In this document: piece after piece, positions 29,150-41,922 of the stretch | Numbering within the stretch: the stretch's first letter is position 1 | Layout: the number at the start of each line of letters is the position of its first letter | DNA from: Lachancea dasiensis | Lineage: Eukaryota > Ascomycota > Saccharomycetes > Saccharomycetales > Saccharomycetaceae | Direction of reading: 5' to 3' | Assembly: GCA_900074725.1 (NCBI GenBank) | Contig: LT598456.1 | Span: forward strand, 937,488-1,001,487 | DNA: 64,000 nt | Notes under the pieces: generated by a model | Seen by the model: only the letters and a program-made list of their open reading frames with translations | Told to the model about the DNA's origin: nothing | Databases searched by the model: none | Translations under genes and position numbers: made by a program

Positions 29150-31354
29150 ATGCTACTGCCACGGTCTATACGGTTATTGCGTCCAGGAGGGTTAGTCGAT
29201 GGTTTATGGCGGCCTGTGCCGCCGAGTTTGCGCAATCACTCTATCGCGCTGAAAAGCTACATAGGAAGGCCCCAGCTTAACACGACAGTATCGAGGTTGA
29301 GTGTTATTTCATTTCATACGCAGACTAGAAGCTTCTCTGCTACTCGAAGAGTACAGAGCACGGATACTGCGCACAAAAATAAAGCTAAAGACAAGGCGGA
29401 AAAGCCCCATAAAGAAGCTTCCAAGATGGGATTTAGTGAAGTTCTGCGGCTGTTTAAGCTTGCGCGTCACGACTGGAAACTTTTGTGTGTCGCGATCGGA
29501 CTGTTGACGATAAGCTCTTCTGTTGGTATGGCTATTCCGAAAGTCATCGGCTTGGTACTGGATTCGGTCAAAAACGCTTATGGAGATGCCAAGGGACCAA
29601 TAACTCTAGAAGATTTACCTCCCATTGCCGGTAATTTTGGAATGTACGACTTTCTTGGTGTTTTTGCGGGTGCCTTGATCCTGGGAACAGCTGCGAATTT
29701 TGGAAGAATTGTTTTACTCCGTGTGCTAGGAGAAAAGCTAGTAGCTAGATTACGATCTAACGTCATCAGAAAGATTATACACCAGGATGCGGAATTCTTT
29801 GATCGTAACAAGGTGGGCGACTTAATTTCTAGACTTAGCTCGGATGCTTACGTCGTTTCTCGTTCTATGACCCAGAACGTGTCGGACGGTTTCAAAGCGG
29901 TCATATGTGGTGGTGTTGGTATCGGTATGATGGTTAGCATATCAACTCCCTTGACCTCCGCTCTGCTCTTTTTTGCACCCCCACTGCTCATTGGAGCTAC
30001 CATTTACGGAAAGAAGATCAGAACAATCTCCCGTGAATTGCAACAGTCTACCGGAAATCTCACTCGAGTCTCCGAAGAACAGCTCAATGGCGTAAAAACC
30101 ATTCAGTCCTTTGTGGCGGAGGGCAAAGAACTCAAGCGTTATAACAACGCAATAAGGAAAGTTTTCTCTTTCGGCAGAAAAGAGGCACTTGCAAATGCTA
30201 CGTTTTTCAGTTCAACCGGCATTCTAGGAGATCTCAGTTTTCTGATTGTTTTGGGCTATGGATCTCATTTAGTTCTGCAAGGAGGTCTGACAGTGGGTGA
30301 TCTTACTGCTTTCATGCTCTACACGGAGTATACCGGATCCGCTGTGTTTGGCCTATCAACCTTTTTTTCTGAACTCATGAAAGGGGCAGGTGCCGCCTCA
30401 AGGCTTTTTGAGATGACTGATCATACATCTAGCATCAAGTCGTCCATAGGAAAATCTTTTGTTCCCGGGACTGGTAAGATCGACTTTCACAACGTATCTT
30501 TTGCCTATCCAACTAGGCCCAACAACCACATTTTCAAAGACATGAATTTCACAATTGAGTCTGGATCTAATGTATGCATCGTTGGACCATCAGGAAGAGG
30601 AAAGTCCACGATCACTTCATTGTTGTTGCGCTACTATGATCCTGTGAGCGGGAACATTACAATTGACGGTCAGGACATTTCAAAAGTAAGCTCTAAGTCC
30701 TTGAGGCGTCATCTGGGTGTTGTTCAACAAGAGCCGATGCTTATGTCCGGAAGCATCAAATACAATTTAACCTACGGTCTGAATAGTGAAGTCTCAATGG
30801 AAGAAATACGCTCTGCTGCCAAGAAGTGCTTCTGCCATGGGTTCATCACCAAATTTCCTGATGGTTATGACACAATTATTGGTCCCAGAGGAGCTTCATT
30901 GAGTGGTGGCCAACGGCAGCGTATTTCCATTGCGCGAGCCCTGATCAAAAAACCAAAGATTTTGATTCTCGATGAAGCTACGTCCGCGCTCGATGTTGAG
31001 AGTGAAGGAGCAATCAATTATACCCTAGGAAAGCTAATGAAAAGTCGTGAATTAACAATCATAAGCATCGCTCATCGCCTAAGCACGATTAGAAGGTCGG
31101 AAAACGTTATTGTCTTGGGTCACGATGGATCAGTTGTTGAGATGGGCAAATTTAAGGAACTTTATGCTAACGAAAATAGTGAGCTATTCAAATTACTGAA
31201 TGATAAGAAAAATGATAAACCAAGCAAGTCATTTGTCAAAGGGTTGCCAGAAGGTACCGAAAACTCAGAAGAAATGCACATAAATGATGAGGTTTTGGAA
31301 CATATGGCCAACGACATCAGCTTGGATCAGAAAGCATCGAAGCTCACTCCGTAA
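29150..31354 (+). CDS. MDL2: Mitochondrial inner-membrane ABC half-transporter Mdl2
   Basis: A homodimeric ABC exporter of the mitochondrial inner membrane, related to TAP and to Mdl1, the matrix peptide exporter. The 734-residue product has a long basic presequence (MLLPRSIRLLRPGG, no acidic residues early), a TMD of six predicted segments (about 108-420), and one NBD: Walker A GPSGRGKST at 479-487, signature LSGGQRQR at 584-591, Walker B ILILDEATSALD, and the H-loop SIAHRLST. GPSGRGKST with R in place of the usual S or C is typical of Mdl2. A charged tail follows. Length is near S. cerevisiae Mdl2 (773). Confidence 0.93.
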   Translation: MLLPRSIRLLRPGGLVDGLWRPVPPSLRNHSIALKSYIGRPQLNTTVSRLSVISFHTQTRSFSATRRVQSTDTAHKNKAKDKAEKPHKEASKMGFSEVLRLFKLARHDWKLLCVAIGLLTISSSVGMAIPKVIGLVLDSVKNAYGDAKGPITLEDLPPIAGNFGMYDFLGVFAGALILGTAANFGRIVLLRVLGEKLVARLRSNVIRKIIHQDAEFFDRNKVGDLISRLSSDAYVVSRSMTQNVSDGFKAVICGGVGIGMMVSISTPLTSALLFFAPPLLIGATIYGKKIRTISRELQQSTGNLTRVSEEQLNGVKTIQSFVAEGKELKRYNNAIRKVFSFGRKEALANATFFSSTGILGDLSFLIVLGYGSHLVLQGGLTVGDLTAFMLYTEYTGSAVFGLSTFFSELMKGAGAASRLFEMTDHTSSIKSSIGKSFVPGTGKIDFHNVSFAYPTRPNNHIFKDMNFTIESGSNVCIVGPSGRGKSTITSLLLRYYDPVSGNITIDGQDISKVSSKSLRRHLGVVQQEPMLMSGSIKYNLTYGLNSEVSMEEIRSAAKKCFCHGFITKFPDGYDTIIGPRGASLSGGQRQRISIARALIKKPKILILDEATSALDVESEGAINYTLGKLMKSRELTIISIAHRLSTIRRSENVIVLGHDGSVVEMGKFKELYANENSELFKLLNDKKNDKPSKSFVKGLPEGTENSEEMHINDEVLEHMANDISLDQKASKLTP

Positions 31355-31765
31355 GGCGCATTATCCTGTTAGCTTTGGAACCAAAATATATAATGAAATA
31401 GAATGAAATAGATGGTGATTTGTAGATAGATGTAAGACATTTTTGATAGACTTGATATTGACTGAAATCCAGTGACTCAATTGATCCTCTTTTAAAAGTT
31501 ACCTGAGAGCTAACATTGATTGAAAATTGACCGGATTCGGTCAAGTGAGCAGTTCGTTTAAAAAGTAGTTTCTGCTCTTGCCGTAGGGCCTCTTGGTTTC
31601 GATTGGGAATCCCATGCTTTGATTTACACATGACCTTCCTCGATAAGCCGTTTGGATAATTATAATAATAATAATAATAACTTTAGCGAAACGCGCTTTA
31701 CATTCCAAGAAACGACCGAGCCATCAAAGCTCAAACTGACTAGAATTGGGTGACATGCAGTTACG
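31355..31765. other. MDL2-KAR9 spacer with TAA microsatellite
   Basis: About 410 bases. A (TAA)n run sits at about 31657-31680, 85 bases before the KAR9 ATG, and could act as a nucleosome-excluding AT tract. Nothing else seen. Confidence 0.6.
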
Positions 31766-33493
31766 ATGGAGCCAATTTGTTCAGAGAGGAGGCAAAATGG
31801 CGTTCTTTCGAGAAGCTTCGAAGCTTTATCCATTTTGAAAGTGGGAATTAAAGGTGATCATAAGTTCGATGATCAGTTGATCGCGGATATTTTGGGACTT
31901 GAGAGGCAATGGATTATTCTTAAAGGGTTTCTGGAGGCAAATTTCAATTTGGATTGTTCGTCTGGAGAAATTTTGGGAAAATTCGAGTGGATGCGCAGGC
32001 TCAAAAATGACTTCTACCGTTTGTATCAAGAGGTAAGGACAATTGAGGAATACCTTCTTGCTTTACTGGACCGTATTGAATCACAAGTAATGGCAGAGCT
32101 GAGAGAAGCTACGCTAAGCGATCTGGTGGATGCTTTTGAGCGATGTTGGCAGGGATTGCATGATCTGAAGCGGGTTCTTCAGTCATCCAAGTACCTTCTC
32201 GAAACAGGTCTTGAATTTAACGAGATACTAAACGATCATTTGTTGTCTATTGGAACCTTGATAGACGAAAACGCCGAGAAATGCTTTGAAATTAGGCGAA
32301 GTTTGAAAGCTGGAAGTATGGGGCGAAACTCACGACAATCGGTAGGTAGCGAAAAGCGTGTTAGTAGCGTGCTATCTGCTAGTGCTACTTCAGGGTTTAG
32401 CTTTATTCCAACGTTTCCAGAAAACTCGGATCTATTTGCTGATTTCATGTCAGTAGCTGAAATTATGGATCCTTTGGAAAAGAGCATGACAAAAGTTGTG
32501 GACGAAAAGATCCAGGGTTTTGGTAAACGAGTGATTCACAGTATTGCATATCTAACAAATATTTTACAGCAACATTTCGAAGATGTCAACCGAAAGCACG
32601 AGGCTCTAGTTGTCATCTATAGTTTGTTGAAGAACGAAATGCTAAATTCACAGTGGAAAGAGCTTTTCGGGAGCCTTAACAGAGTGTTGCTTCAAGCCAT
32701 CACGGAGGTAGAAGATATGCTTTCTTCAACGGGTGAAAGTGAGCCGGAAGAGAACTCGAAAGCACAGCGTCTCAACTCCGAAAGGCTGTCGTCGCTGGAG
32801 AAGGAGATAGAGCACAATTTCAACATAGTTTATCAGGCATTATCTGCTTCTGTTCTCACGGTTGAAGTAGCCACAGAAGCGAACACGCTGGCATCGCGCT
32901 GGTTGGAACTGGTGCCAAAACTCCACAACTTTGTCTCCAAAGACCAAACCACCACAGATTTATCGTCAGATCTTAAGAATTTGTCTTTAGAAAGCACACA
33001 AACGCCTGTGATCACACCTCCTCGTCCACAGAGGCGGGTGAGTGGGATGGGTACTTTTCTGTCCAAGCGAATGAATATCAAACCTGTGATAGTAAATAAC
33101 ACTCCGAAGTCTGTGGAAAAAAGCAACCACTTTTCGTACCAAGCAGATGAAATTAAGCCGATTTCTTTAAGCTTCCATAAAACAAAAGGTTCTCAGCCTT
33201 TGTTCAACAATGAAAAGCACAAAAACATCGCAACATCCCTACAGTCCCATTCTCGTGCCCTTAGTGCTCGAGCATCATTTGCAGTTTTAATGATCAAAAT
33301 CGCACATTATTCTCGTATACCATCTCGAATTCCTGTGTTCTCTGGTTCAGTTGCTTTGGGAACTCGTATCAACGGTAAATTGAATGATCCCATAAAAGTT
33401 GTGCTCAAAAGCACTGGTCAAATCGGCGTACACGGCCGCCCTGAAAAGTGCCAGCTTCCCGTCATAAGCTCTCATAAACGTCAGCTAAACTAA
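31766..33493 (+). CDS. KAR9: Spindle positioning protein Kar9
   Basis: Kar9 links Bim1 (EB1) at microtubule plus ends to the myosin Myo2, so that the spindle is pulled along actin into the bud. The 575-residue product (644 in S. cerevisiae) has the helical spectrin-like N-terminal region (ILGLERQWIILKGFLEANF, FEWMRRLKNDFYRLYQEV) over about 40-370 and a Ser/Pro-rich C-terminal tail. The tail contains two adjacent SxIP motifs, SRIP at 516-519 and SRIP at 520-523, the peptide that EB1-type proteins bind. Position between MDL2 and PLC1 agrees with S. cerevisiae XVI. Kar9 evolves fast, so synteny adds much to the identification. Confidence 0.9.
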   Translation: MEPICSERRQNGVLSRSFEALSILKVGIKGDHKFDDQLIADILGLERQWIILKGFLEANFNLDCSSGEILGKFEWMRRLKNDFYRLYQEVRTIEEYLLALLDRIESQVMAELREATLSDLVDAFERCWQGLHDLKRVLQSSKYLLETGLEFNEILNDHLLSIGTLIDENAEKCFEIRRSLKAGSMGRNSRQSVGSEKRVSSVLSASATSGFSFIPTFPENSDLFADFMSVAEIMDPLEKSMTKVVDEKIQGFGKRVIHSIAYLTNILQQHFEDVNRKHEALVVIYSLLKNEMLNSQWKELFGSLNRVLLQAITEVEDMLSSTGESEPEENSKAQRLNSERLSSLEKEIEHNFNIVYQALSASVLTVEVATEANTLASRWLELVPKLHNFVSKDQTTTDLSSDLKNLSLESTQTPVITPPRPQRRVSGMGTFLSKRMNIKPVIVNNTPKSVEKSNHFSYQADEIKPISLSFHKTKGSQPLFNNEKHKNIATSLQSHSRALSARASFAVLMIKIAHYSRIPSRIPVFSGSVALGTRINGKLNDPIKVVLKSTGQIGVHGRPEKCQLPVISSHKRQLN

Positions 33494-34062
33494 TAAATTT
33501 GGCTTGATATATTCTAATATTTTACTGCCGGACAAAACAAGAGCTGCGCCTGGATTCTAATCGTACCTCTCAAATGAAACTTGCTCCTCAAGCCTGTTAG
33601 TTTCAGCCCGCTATATGTTTATTAATACTGTAATTATCAAGTGTGTAATATAAATCATTTTTAATCGTTAAAACTAAGTATAGCCGTTTTGCATTATACT
33701 CATATGATATGCTACTGTTTAGTGACAACGCCGATAAAGCTAGCAGAAATCTAGCTTTTAGGTTTCCTCACTTAAAGGTTTTGCCGTGCCAAGGTTGTTG
33801 ACAATCTTTGGGTATAAATATTGAAATTTAATTAAAAAAGTAGAAACAGTCATTTAGATAGTCGTATCTGGCAACTGCTCCAAAACGGTGCAAAGAGAAA
33901 ATCACTTTTCCAATAGGTGCTCAAAATTGTCATTCAAATCATATTGACGGCAGGTATATTGGTTTCAAGGATCCGCTGAATGCACCGGTTTTAAGGTTTT
34001 GATGCACAAAACCTGATCATTCCTCGCGCATAAAGACACACTAAAGTTGACAACTGAATACC
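33494..34062. other. KAR9-PLC1 spacer
   Basis: About 570 AT-rich bases. A TATAAATA at 33813-33820 lies 243 bases before the PLC1 ATG and may be its TATA box. Nothing else recognised. Confidence 0.4.
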
Positions 34063-36615
34063 ATGTATGCTAGTAAGCTTCAAAATGGTTTGGAAACCCC
34101 GAAATTTGCAGCGCCTCAGCTGTGGTTGAAAAGAAGCCAAACAGAAGGTCTGTTGGTTCTCGATAGGTCATCTCCGCGTTTCGACAGTGGGAAGGTCAAT
34201 GAAAACCAGTTTGAGGATGCTCCTCGTCAGAATTTTAGACGTATCATTCAAAAAACTGCCAATTTGATATCTCGTCCTAAGCCTCGAAAATCTTCCACTT
34301 ATTTGGGGCCTATAACGCAAAATCAGGAATTTCCCTCAAGCCGAGTTCAATGCAGACAGCACACCCGCCCTAGCGACGACAAAACATTAAGAGCGATATA
34401 TATTAGACTTGAGAATGGCTTGAACTTTACCAAAGTAACTCGCAAGAAACAGATAGAGTACAAGTTCTTTGTTAGTAGCGGAGTGCTGCGATGGATGGAC
34501 TCGAAAAGTATTGAATTAGATGCCATTAAGGACATACGGAGCGGGGAAATGGCAAAGAATTATATTGATGACTATAATGTTTCAGATTCCGAAGCGCGTA
34601 ACTGGCTTACTATCATATATCAAACAGGCACCAAATATAGGGCATTGCACCTTGTTTCCCACAGCTCTGACGACTTCGAGTGTTTCTACACGGGCATAGT
34701 GAGTATTGTGAAGTCGCGTCACAATCTCATTCGTAGTGTATCAAATCCAGATGATGACATGTTTGCAAATGTACATTGGCGTGCGACCGTCTCTGCTGAA
34801 AAGCAAGCCGACGATATTGACGTACTCTCCTTTCAAGATGTTGAAGATTTATGTGCCAAATTCAATATATTTTGCTCAAGTGGCCACTTGCGGAAACTTT
34901 TTAATATTGCGGACACTAATCGTAACGGTCTTTTGAATTATACTGAGTTCCAGTCGTTTGTGCAAGAGCTTAAAAGAAGGCCGGAAATGGTGACTATTTG
35001 GTCCAAAATTAGTAAAGGGAGTGACAAACTGCAATTTGACGATTTCGTCAAGTTTCTCGAAGTAGAGCAAGGAGAGCCAGATGCTCGAGAGAAGGCCTTG
35101 GCAGAGTATTCGAGGCTAGCAGATGGTAATCAAGTAATGAACATCAATGCGTTCCAAAAGTATCTCACGTCTCAGCCGTACCTAAAAGAGAGTGTCACGG
35201 ATTATTCCTTACCCATTAACAAATACTTCATCTCCTCGTCGCACAATACATACCTACAAGGAAAGCAGCTTGGAGAGGCACCTACCGTGGAAACTTACGT
35301 GCATGCCCTGCAGCAGGGCTGCCGGTGTATAGAGATTGATATCTGGGATTCGGAGGAAGGGCCAGTTGTCTGTCACGGTAAATTAACCAGTTCGCTACCG
35401 CTGAAAAATGTTATTAAGGTGGTAAGAAAGTATGCATTCATAACTTCACCGTTTCCTTTAGTGTTGTCTTTGGAAGTTCATTGTAATTTAGCCAACCAAG
35501 TTTTAATTGAGACGATTATCAAAAAGGAACTTGGTGATAAAATTTACATCGAACCTCAACAAGGAGCGCTCCCTTCTCCTGCAAGTTTAAAACACAGGTT
35601 CCTTATCAAGGTCAAAAAGTCTAAGAAAGAAGACCATAAATCTCCTTTCGATGAGGAACTTCTTTCTTCGTCTTCCACAAGCTCCTCATACGATTCTGAA
35701 TTTGAAATTGGTAGGCTGCGCGGTCGGAGGCTTAGCATAGCCAAGAAGGTGCATGTTGTCGAAAACTTGGTGACAATGTCGCTTATTCATGGTCTCAAAT
35801 TCAGAAACTTTTCCCTTCCGGAATCCAAATCTCTCAACCATTGCTTCTCATTGAATGAGAAGAAACTAGAGCACATGATAAAAGACGAAACCCAAAGATT
35901 GGCTGTTGAAAAGCACAATCGTCGTTTTCTTATGCGGGTATATCCCCATGCCCTAAGATACAAGTCGTCCAATTTTAACCCTATCAAGTTTTGGGAGCTA
36001 GGCGTCCAAATGGTCGCAACCAACTGGCAAACCTACGACTTGGGTCAGCAGCTTAACAAAGCAATGTTTCATTTGCCACTGGAGGCTGGATCATTATGGC
36101 ATTCTGGGTATGTTTTAAAACCGGAGTTCTTACTAGAAGAAGTTAATAAGGCTATTGATATTCGGGCTTTGCATGCAGGCTTACGAAAGCGCAAGCGTGT
36201 TCTTCAATTGGATATAATATCAGCACAGATGCTCCCCAGGCCAAAGGATCTAAAGCCGAAAGTTTCTTCCTATAACTTCAGTGTAAAGTTGAACATACAT
36301 GGTTGTGGGAAACCTACACGTCCATTAGAATCGATAAACGGCGTCGCTGTGACAGATACATCAGGTTCGACACACATTTGTAAGGAGAATGGGTTCAGTC
36401 CGGTATGGGAAACCAAGTTCAGAATCACGTTGGAAGACAGCTTCTTCAATTTTTTGCTTCTGACCGTTAGGGCCGGTGAATCTGACCTTGCGACTTGTTG
36501 CTTGAAGTTGAGTTATCTGCGACGGGGCTACAGACACATACCGCTATATAGTGAGAGCGGCGACAGGTATATTTTCTCGACGCTCTTTATGGGGATAAAC
36601 TACGACTACATATAA
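34063..36615 (+). CDS. PLC1: Phosphoinositide-specific phospholipase C (PLC-delta type)
   Basis: Hydrolyses PI(4,5)P2 to IP3 and diacylglycerol, feeding inositol polyphosphate synthesis, chromatin and stress responses. The 850-residue product (869 in S. cerevisiae) has, in order: a PH-like region (about 120-225), an EF-hand with DTNRNGLLNYTEF near 285-297, the catalytic X box (NKYFISSSHNTYLQGKQL with H394; CIEIDIWDSEEGPVVCHGKL with H438), an acidic Ser-rich linker, the Y box (VTMSLIHGLKF, RVYPHALRYKSSNFNP, GVQMVATNWQTYD) and a C2 domain (VLQLDIISAQMLPRPKD to the end). Both catalytic histidines are present with normal spacing, so it should be active. Confidence 0.97.
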   Translation: MYASKLQNGLETPKFAAPQLWLKRSQTEGLLVLDRSSPRFDSGKVNENQFEDAPRQNFRRIIQKTANLISRPKPRKSSTYLGPITQNQEFPSSRVQCRQHTRPSDDKTLRAIYIRLENGLNFTKVTRKKQIEYKFFVSSGVLRWMDSKSIELDAIKDIRSGEMAKNYIDDYNVSDSEARNWLTIIYQTGTKYRALHLVSHSSDDFECFYTGIVSIVKSRHNLIRSVSNPDDDMFANVHWRATVSAEKQADDIDVLSFQDVEDLCAKFNIFCSSGHLRKLFNIADTNRNGLLNYTEFQSFVQELKRRPEMVTIWSKISKGSDKLQFDDFVKFLEVEQGEPDAREKALAEYSRLADGNQVMNINAFQKYLTSQPYLKESVTDYSLPINKYFISSSHNTYLQGKQLGEAPTVETYVHALQQGCRCIEIDIWDSEEGPVVCHGKLTSSLPLKNVIKVVRKYAFITSPFPLVLSLEVHCNLANQVLIETIIKKELGDKIYIEPQQGALPSPASLKHRFLIKVKKSKKEDHKSPFDEELLSSSSTSSSYDSEFEIGRLRGRRLSIAKKVHVVENLVTMSLIHGLKFRNFSLPESKSLNHCFSLNEKKLEHMIKDETQRLAVEKHNRRFLMRVYPHALRYKSSNFNPIKFWELGVQMVATNWQTYDLGQQLNKAMFHLPLEAGSLWHSGYVLKPEFLLEEVNKAIDIRALHAGLRKRKRVLQLDIISAQMLPRPKDLKPKVSSYNFSVKLNIHGCGKPTRPLESINGVAVTDTSGSTHICKENGFSPVWETKFRITLEDSFFNFLLLTVRAGESDLATCCLKLSYLRRGYRHIPLYSESGDRYIFSTLFMGINYDYI

Positions 36616-36964
36616 TAACGACACTGATTAACGAAATTCAAATTTAGGCATCATTATGATTTCGATCGCGAAGTCTATATTTTTTAGTGAAGCGTACTCT
36701 CAGGCTTTATTTTTTGCTTCTTGACTGATTTGCCCATCTTGGGTCAGAGATTGGCGTTTTCGCGCACTATAGTACGAAGCGTGTTTTCGTGATGTTGAAA
36801 AATTAGGCTTTAGCCAATCTCAGTATATATCTACTACCAAGGGTCATCGACAAATGCTCATGGCTGCCATGATATAGACTATAAAATATCAACCTACTAG
36901 TGTGCTATAAGCCAATCGTCGAGCCCTTTTTTTGCGAAGATTCAGAATTAATACAAAACTCAAG
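36616..36964. other. PLC1-ACM1 spacer
   Basis: About 350 bases. GTATATATCTA near 36823 is a possible TATA for ACM1. No other structure. Confidence 0.3.
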
Positions 36965-37459
36965 ATGAACAATCGATCCCCTACCAAATTGAGACGTGCG
37001 CTTTCCGGCAAGAGCGTGAATCGTCGTTCAAACCCAGTGTCCCCCAAAAAGCTAGATAAACTATTAGTGGTAAGGTCAGGACCGGAAAGTCCGCTTCGCA
37101 AGCCCCTTTTGCAGAACAACTGTGACGGAAAATTTGAGTTCTTTGAACAAACCGCTGCTGACCAGAAGACGGTAGACAGGCAGTACCAGAAACTGCGAAA
37201 GAACAAATGCCAAAAATTTCCTGATATTGAAAATACCTCACATAACAAAACTACACCTGATGTAAATCTTTCTGGTCAAGACTCGAGACTGCCGCTGGCG
37301 GATTTAAATGTTGAAGAGCACGCTGGGACTTGGGAGTATTGTATGAGTAGCAGCAGTCCGTCAAGAACCACATCTGACTCGCCACTGAGGTCCACTAACT
37401 ACCGCGACGTGGACTCATCGTCTTTGAACTCCGTACAGAAACTTATATACGAAAAATAA
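36965..37459 (+). CDS. ACM1: Acm1, inhibitor of APC/C-Cdh1
   Basis: Acm1 is a cell-cycle protein that binds Cdh1 as a pseudosubstrate from S phase to anaphase; Cdk1 stabilises it. The 164-residue product (209 in S. cerevisiae) is disordered and Ser/Pro/Lys-rich. It holds a D-box-like RLPLADLN at 108-115 and a second RRALSGK near 10-16, and several SP sites for Cdk (S5, S26, S42, S131, S139). A KEN box is not seen. The start is ATG 36965; an upstream in-frame TTG is not needed. Identity leans on the D-box, the SP sites and the PLC1-ACM1-DIM1 order, since sequence conservation is low. Confidence 0.75.
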   Translation: MNNRSPTKLRRALSGKSVNRRSNPVSPKKLDKLLVVRSGPESPLRKPLLQNNCDGKFEFFEQTAADQKTVDRQYQKLRKNKCQKFPDIENTSHNKTTPDVNLSGQDSRLPLADLNVEEHAGTWEYCMSSSSPSRTTSDSPLRSTNYRDVDSSSLNSVQKLIYEK

Positions 37460-39582
<2,123 letters not shown>

Positions 39583-41850
39583 CGGTGAGATCGAGGGGAT
39601 CGAACCAAACCAGTTTTGGAAAGTACTATCTGCACAGAGGGTTACGATATCCTTTGTGTGCAATTCTTTTAAAAGATTCCACCGTTGTGGAGGCAGCTGA
39701 GCATCCAAGAGGTCACGATTTTTCGAAAGTATCTTTCTTTCCGAAGGTTCATCGAAAAACGCCTGGTTATTTGAGCACAATAGTTGACCCTGCTCTTGTG
39801 GTGATGATATTTTTATTATAAAATAACAGGTAGGGCGGGATGCCGGATGAATAATGCCCTTCTTACTGTGGATATCGTTCTCGTCAATTTTTTTCTAAAG
39901 TTAAAGACCCGCCATTGATATTTCGTATCAATCTAATGGTAACTCTGTAGCCACTTACTTTGTGGCGGGTGAGAAATTGTAAACCGATGTAAACTAGAGA
40001 AATAGATAATAAGAGAGTAAGATATCATTACTGGGTCTGTGTTCCGCATGCATCGCCTATACGGGCATACAAGATTTTTCCCGAATGTGGTGCCCAAGAA
40101 ATCTTCTATGGCAAGGTTGGAAACAGTTGCTGCAAGTCAAGACAGATGCTTGTGCCTAAATCCTGCGAGGAAAGCTAGGTATCCATTGAAAGGGCGATGA
40201 ACGGAACAAAGAAATGTGCTTACAGAAGTTGAAAACCTCTAAAAAATGAGAAGTCAACCGCCACTCCACCATAGAATGCCATCGAGCACACAATGATCTT
40301 CGCACCCAATGTACTAAATTCTTTAGCTCACTTGAAAGAACAAACGCAGTGCCTCTATCTGAAGATCTCAGATATAGTAGCTAAGCTGCTCGTGTCCACA
40401 AATGAAAGTAAGCCTATTAGAGAAACTTTTGACTCTTCCGATCATTTAGGGCGTCTGGCGACATCGCGTCGTAATTGCCTCATGATTGGGCGAAACACTT
40501 ACGAAGTAGATTGTATCTTTTTAGGTATAAAGGTTCCCGGTTGCTTTGAGATGGCCAATCTTGGAATGGGGAGCTCTCAATAAACACACTTACAACAATA
40601 CATCCCTCGTGTGGGAACAAGATTCAAGAATTCTCAAAAACGAATTATATACAGGCAGTATGTGCTCTTCTTGAAGAAGTGCATATTGATTGTTTCTCGA
40701 GTGGTCCCACAATAGCCATTTACCGCTTCACAAAACAACGAATGGGCAATAAATCAAAACTCTGCCTCTGATATTATCTTCAGCAAAAACTCAAGACGAA
40801 CGACTAACCAAATACCAAGTCGCGGCATCTGGGTCCTAACTCCACCAGTGAAAAATATGTCACAATACTCTTAGCACGGGCCAAAAGTGGATCACCATAG
40901 TCGAGAGGACAAATCAAGCAGTCTGCAAAAATTAGGCCCAGGTCAGTGTGATGATGATGATTTTAATTCCAGAAGAAACATCACCCAATTTTACTAGAAT
41001 CATAGCCCGAAGTTATCCAAAGCCAGTATAAATTCTGACACAAGCTAATGCGCATTTATACGTACTAATTTATTGGTGGAGCGAGCAAGGGTCGGCAGTT
41101 GTTAACTTGTTGAAAGATCGTTAAATTTGTCGATAGACGTCGCTAAAATTATTTTCGGTACCTGACATTGAGCTATAAGGCGAGGCTTTGGCTTCTCTGC
41201 GTGGTCGTGAGGGCTATAATTCTGGTCTAAACCTCGGACATGCAGCAAGAGTTTACAAAAAATTCTGGAGGGGGTAATCTGAGTGCAGTTAGGTCTGGAT
41301 AATCCAACAATTGCGCCTAAGGAATGAATTTTTGTGCTGTTGGATAACTGTAATGGCCGGTCAGGGCATTTCCATGTAGCCGCTGTGTCTGTGAATCTCA
41401 TTGGTCGATTATTCACCTTGTACACTTTCGTCCTGCTGACGCTGCATGTATCACTATTTACTACACTGACGCTTAGTTGGCGATTACTGTTTGGCAACTC
41501 GATGCTATTCATACAGTACTAGATCACTACCATCCAGTAGTTCTAAAGCAAGCTGTCTCAGGAAGACTGTCGCGGAGTGACCCGAATAAGAATAATGACG
41601 GGGCCTAGGTCAGAGGCTAATCCACGAATCCTTGTAGCTATGGGCTACTGAGAAGGTAGCATGAAGCAGCTCCCATTAGCCTTGCTAGAGATAAAGAAGA
41701 AAGACGATGCGAGGCTGCACGTCGGTGTGGTGTGGATTTTTCAGGTTCTGATAGCCTTTAAGTGACTTCGGTTCTGTAAGATGCCATCAAAAGTCCTGCC
41801 TGGCTCAAATCCTCTATGTAAAGTCGTTAAATCACTCAAATAAAAACCGT
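39583..41850. other. 2.3-kb gap before tRNA-Gly
   Basis: No intact known gene. Two ATG frames are the longest: 40293-40583 (plus, 96 codons) and 41102-41512 (minus, 136 codons). Neither has a motif, membrane segment or family I recognise, and I do not call them genes. No LTR ends were seen, although a tRNA-adjacent gap is where Ty remnants would be expected. Confidence 0.45.
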
Positions 41851-41922
41851 GGGCGGTTAGTGTAGTGGTTATCATCCAACCCTTCCAAGGTTGGGACACG
41901 GGTTCGATTCTCGTACCGCTCA
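41851..41922 (+). tRNA. tG(UCC): tRNA-Gly(UCC)
   Basis: GGGCGGT pairs with ACCGCTC, discriminator A at 41922. The anticodon arm is CAACC, loop CTTCCAA, GGTTG, with anticodon TCC at 41884-41886. B box GGTTCGATTCT is intact, and the downstream T-run (after 41925) is the Pol III terminator. It is nearly identical to S. cerevisiae tG(UCC); the anticodon stem has compensated CA/TG changes. No intron. Confidence 0.96.

Noticed and set aside
41102-41512. 136-codon ATG frame on the minus strand before tRNA-Gly
   Set aside because: No family, no promoter cues and low-complexity-free but random-looking composition; kept only as a remark in the gap entry.
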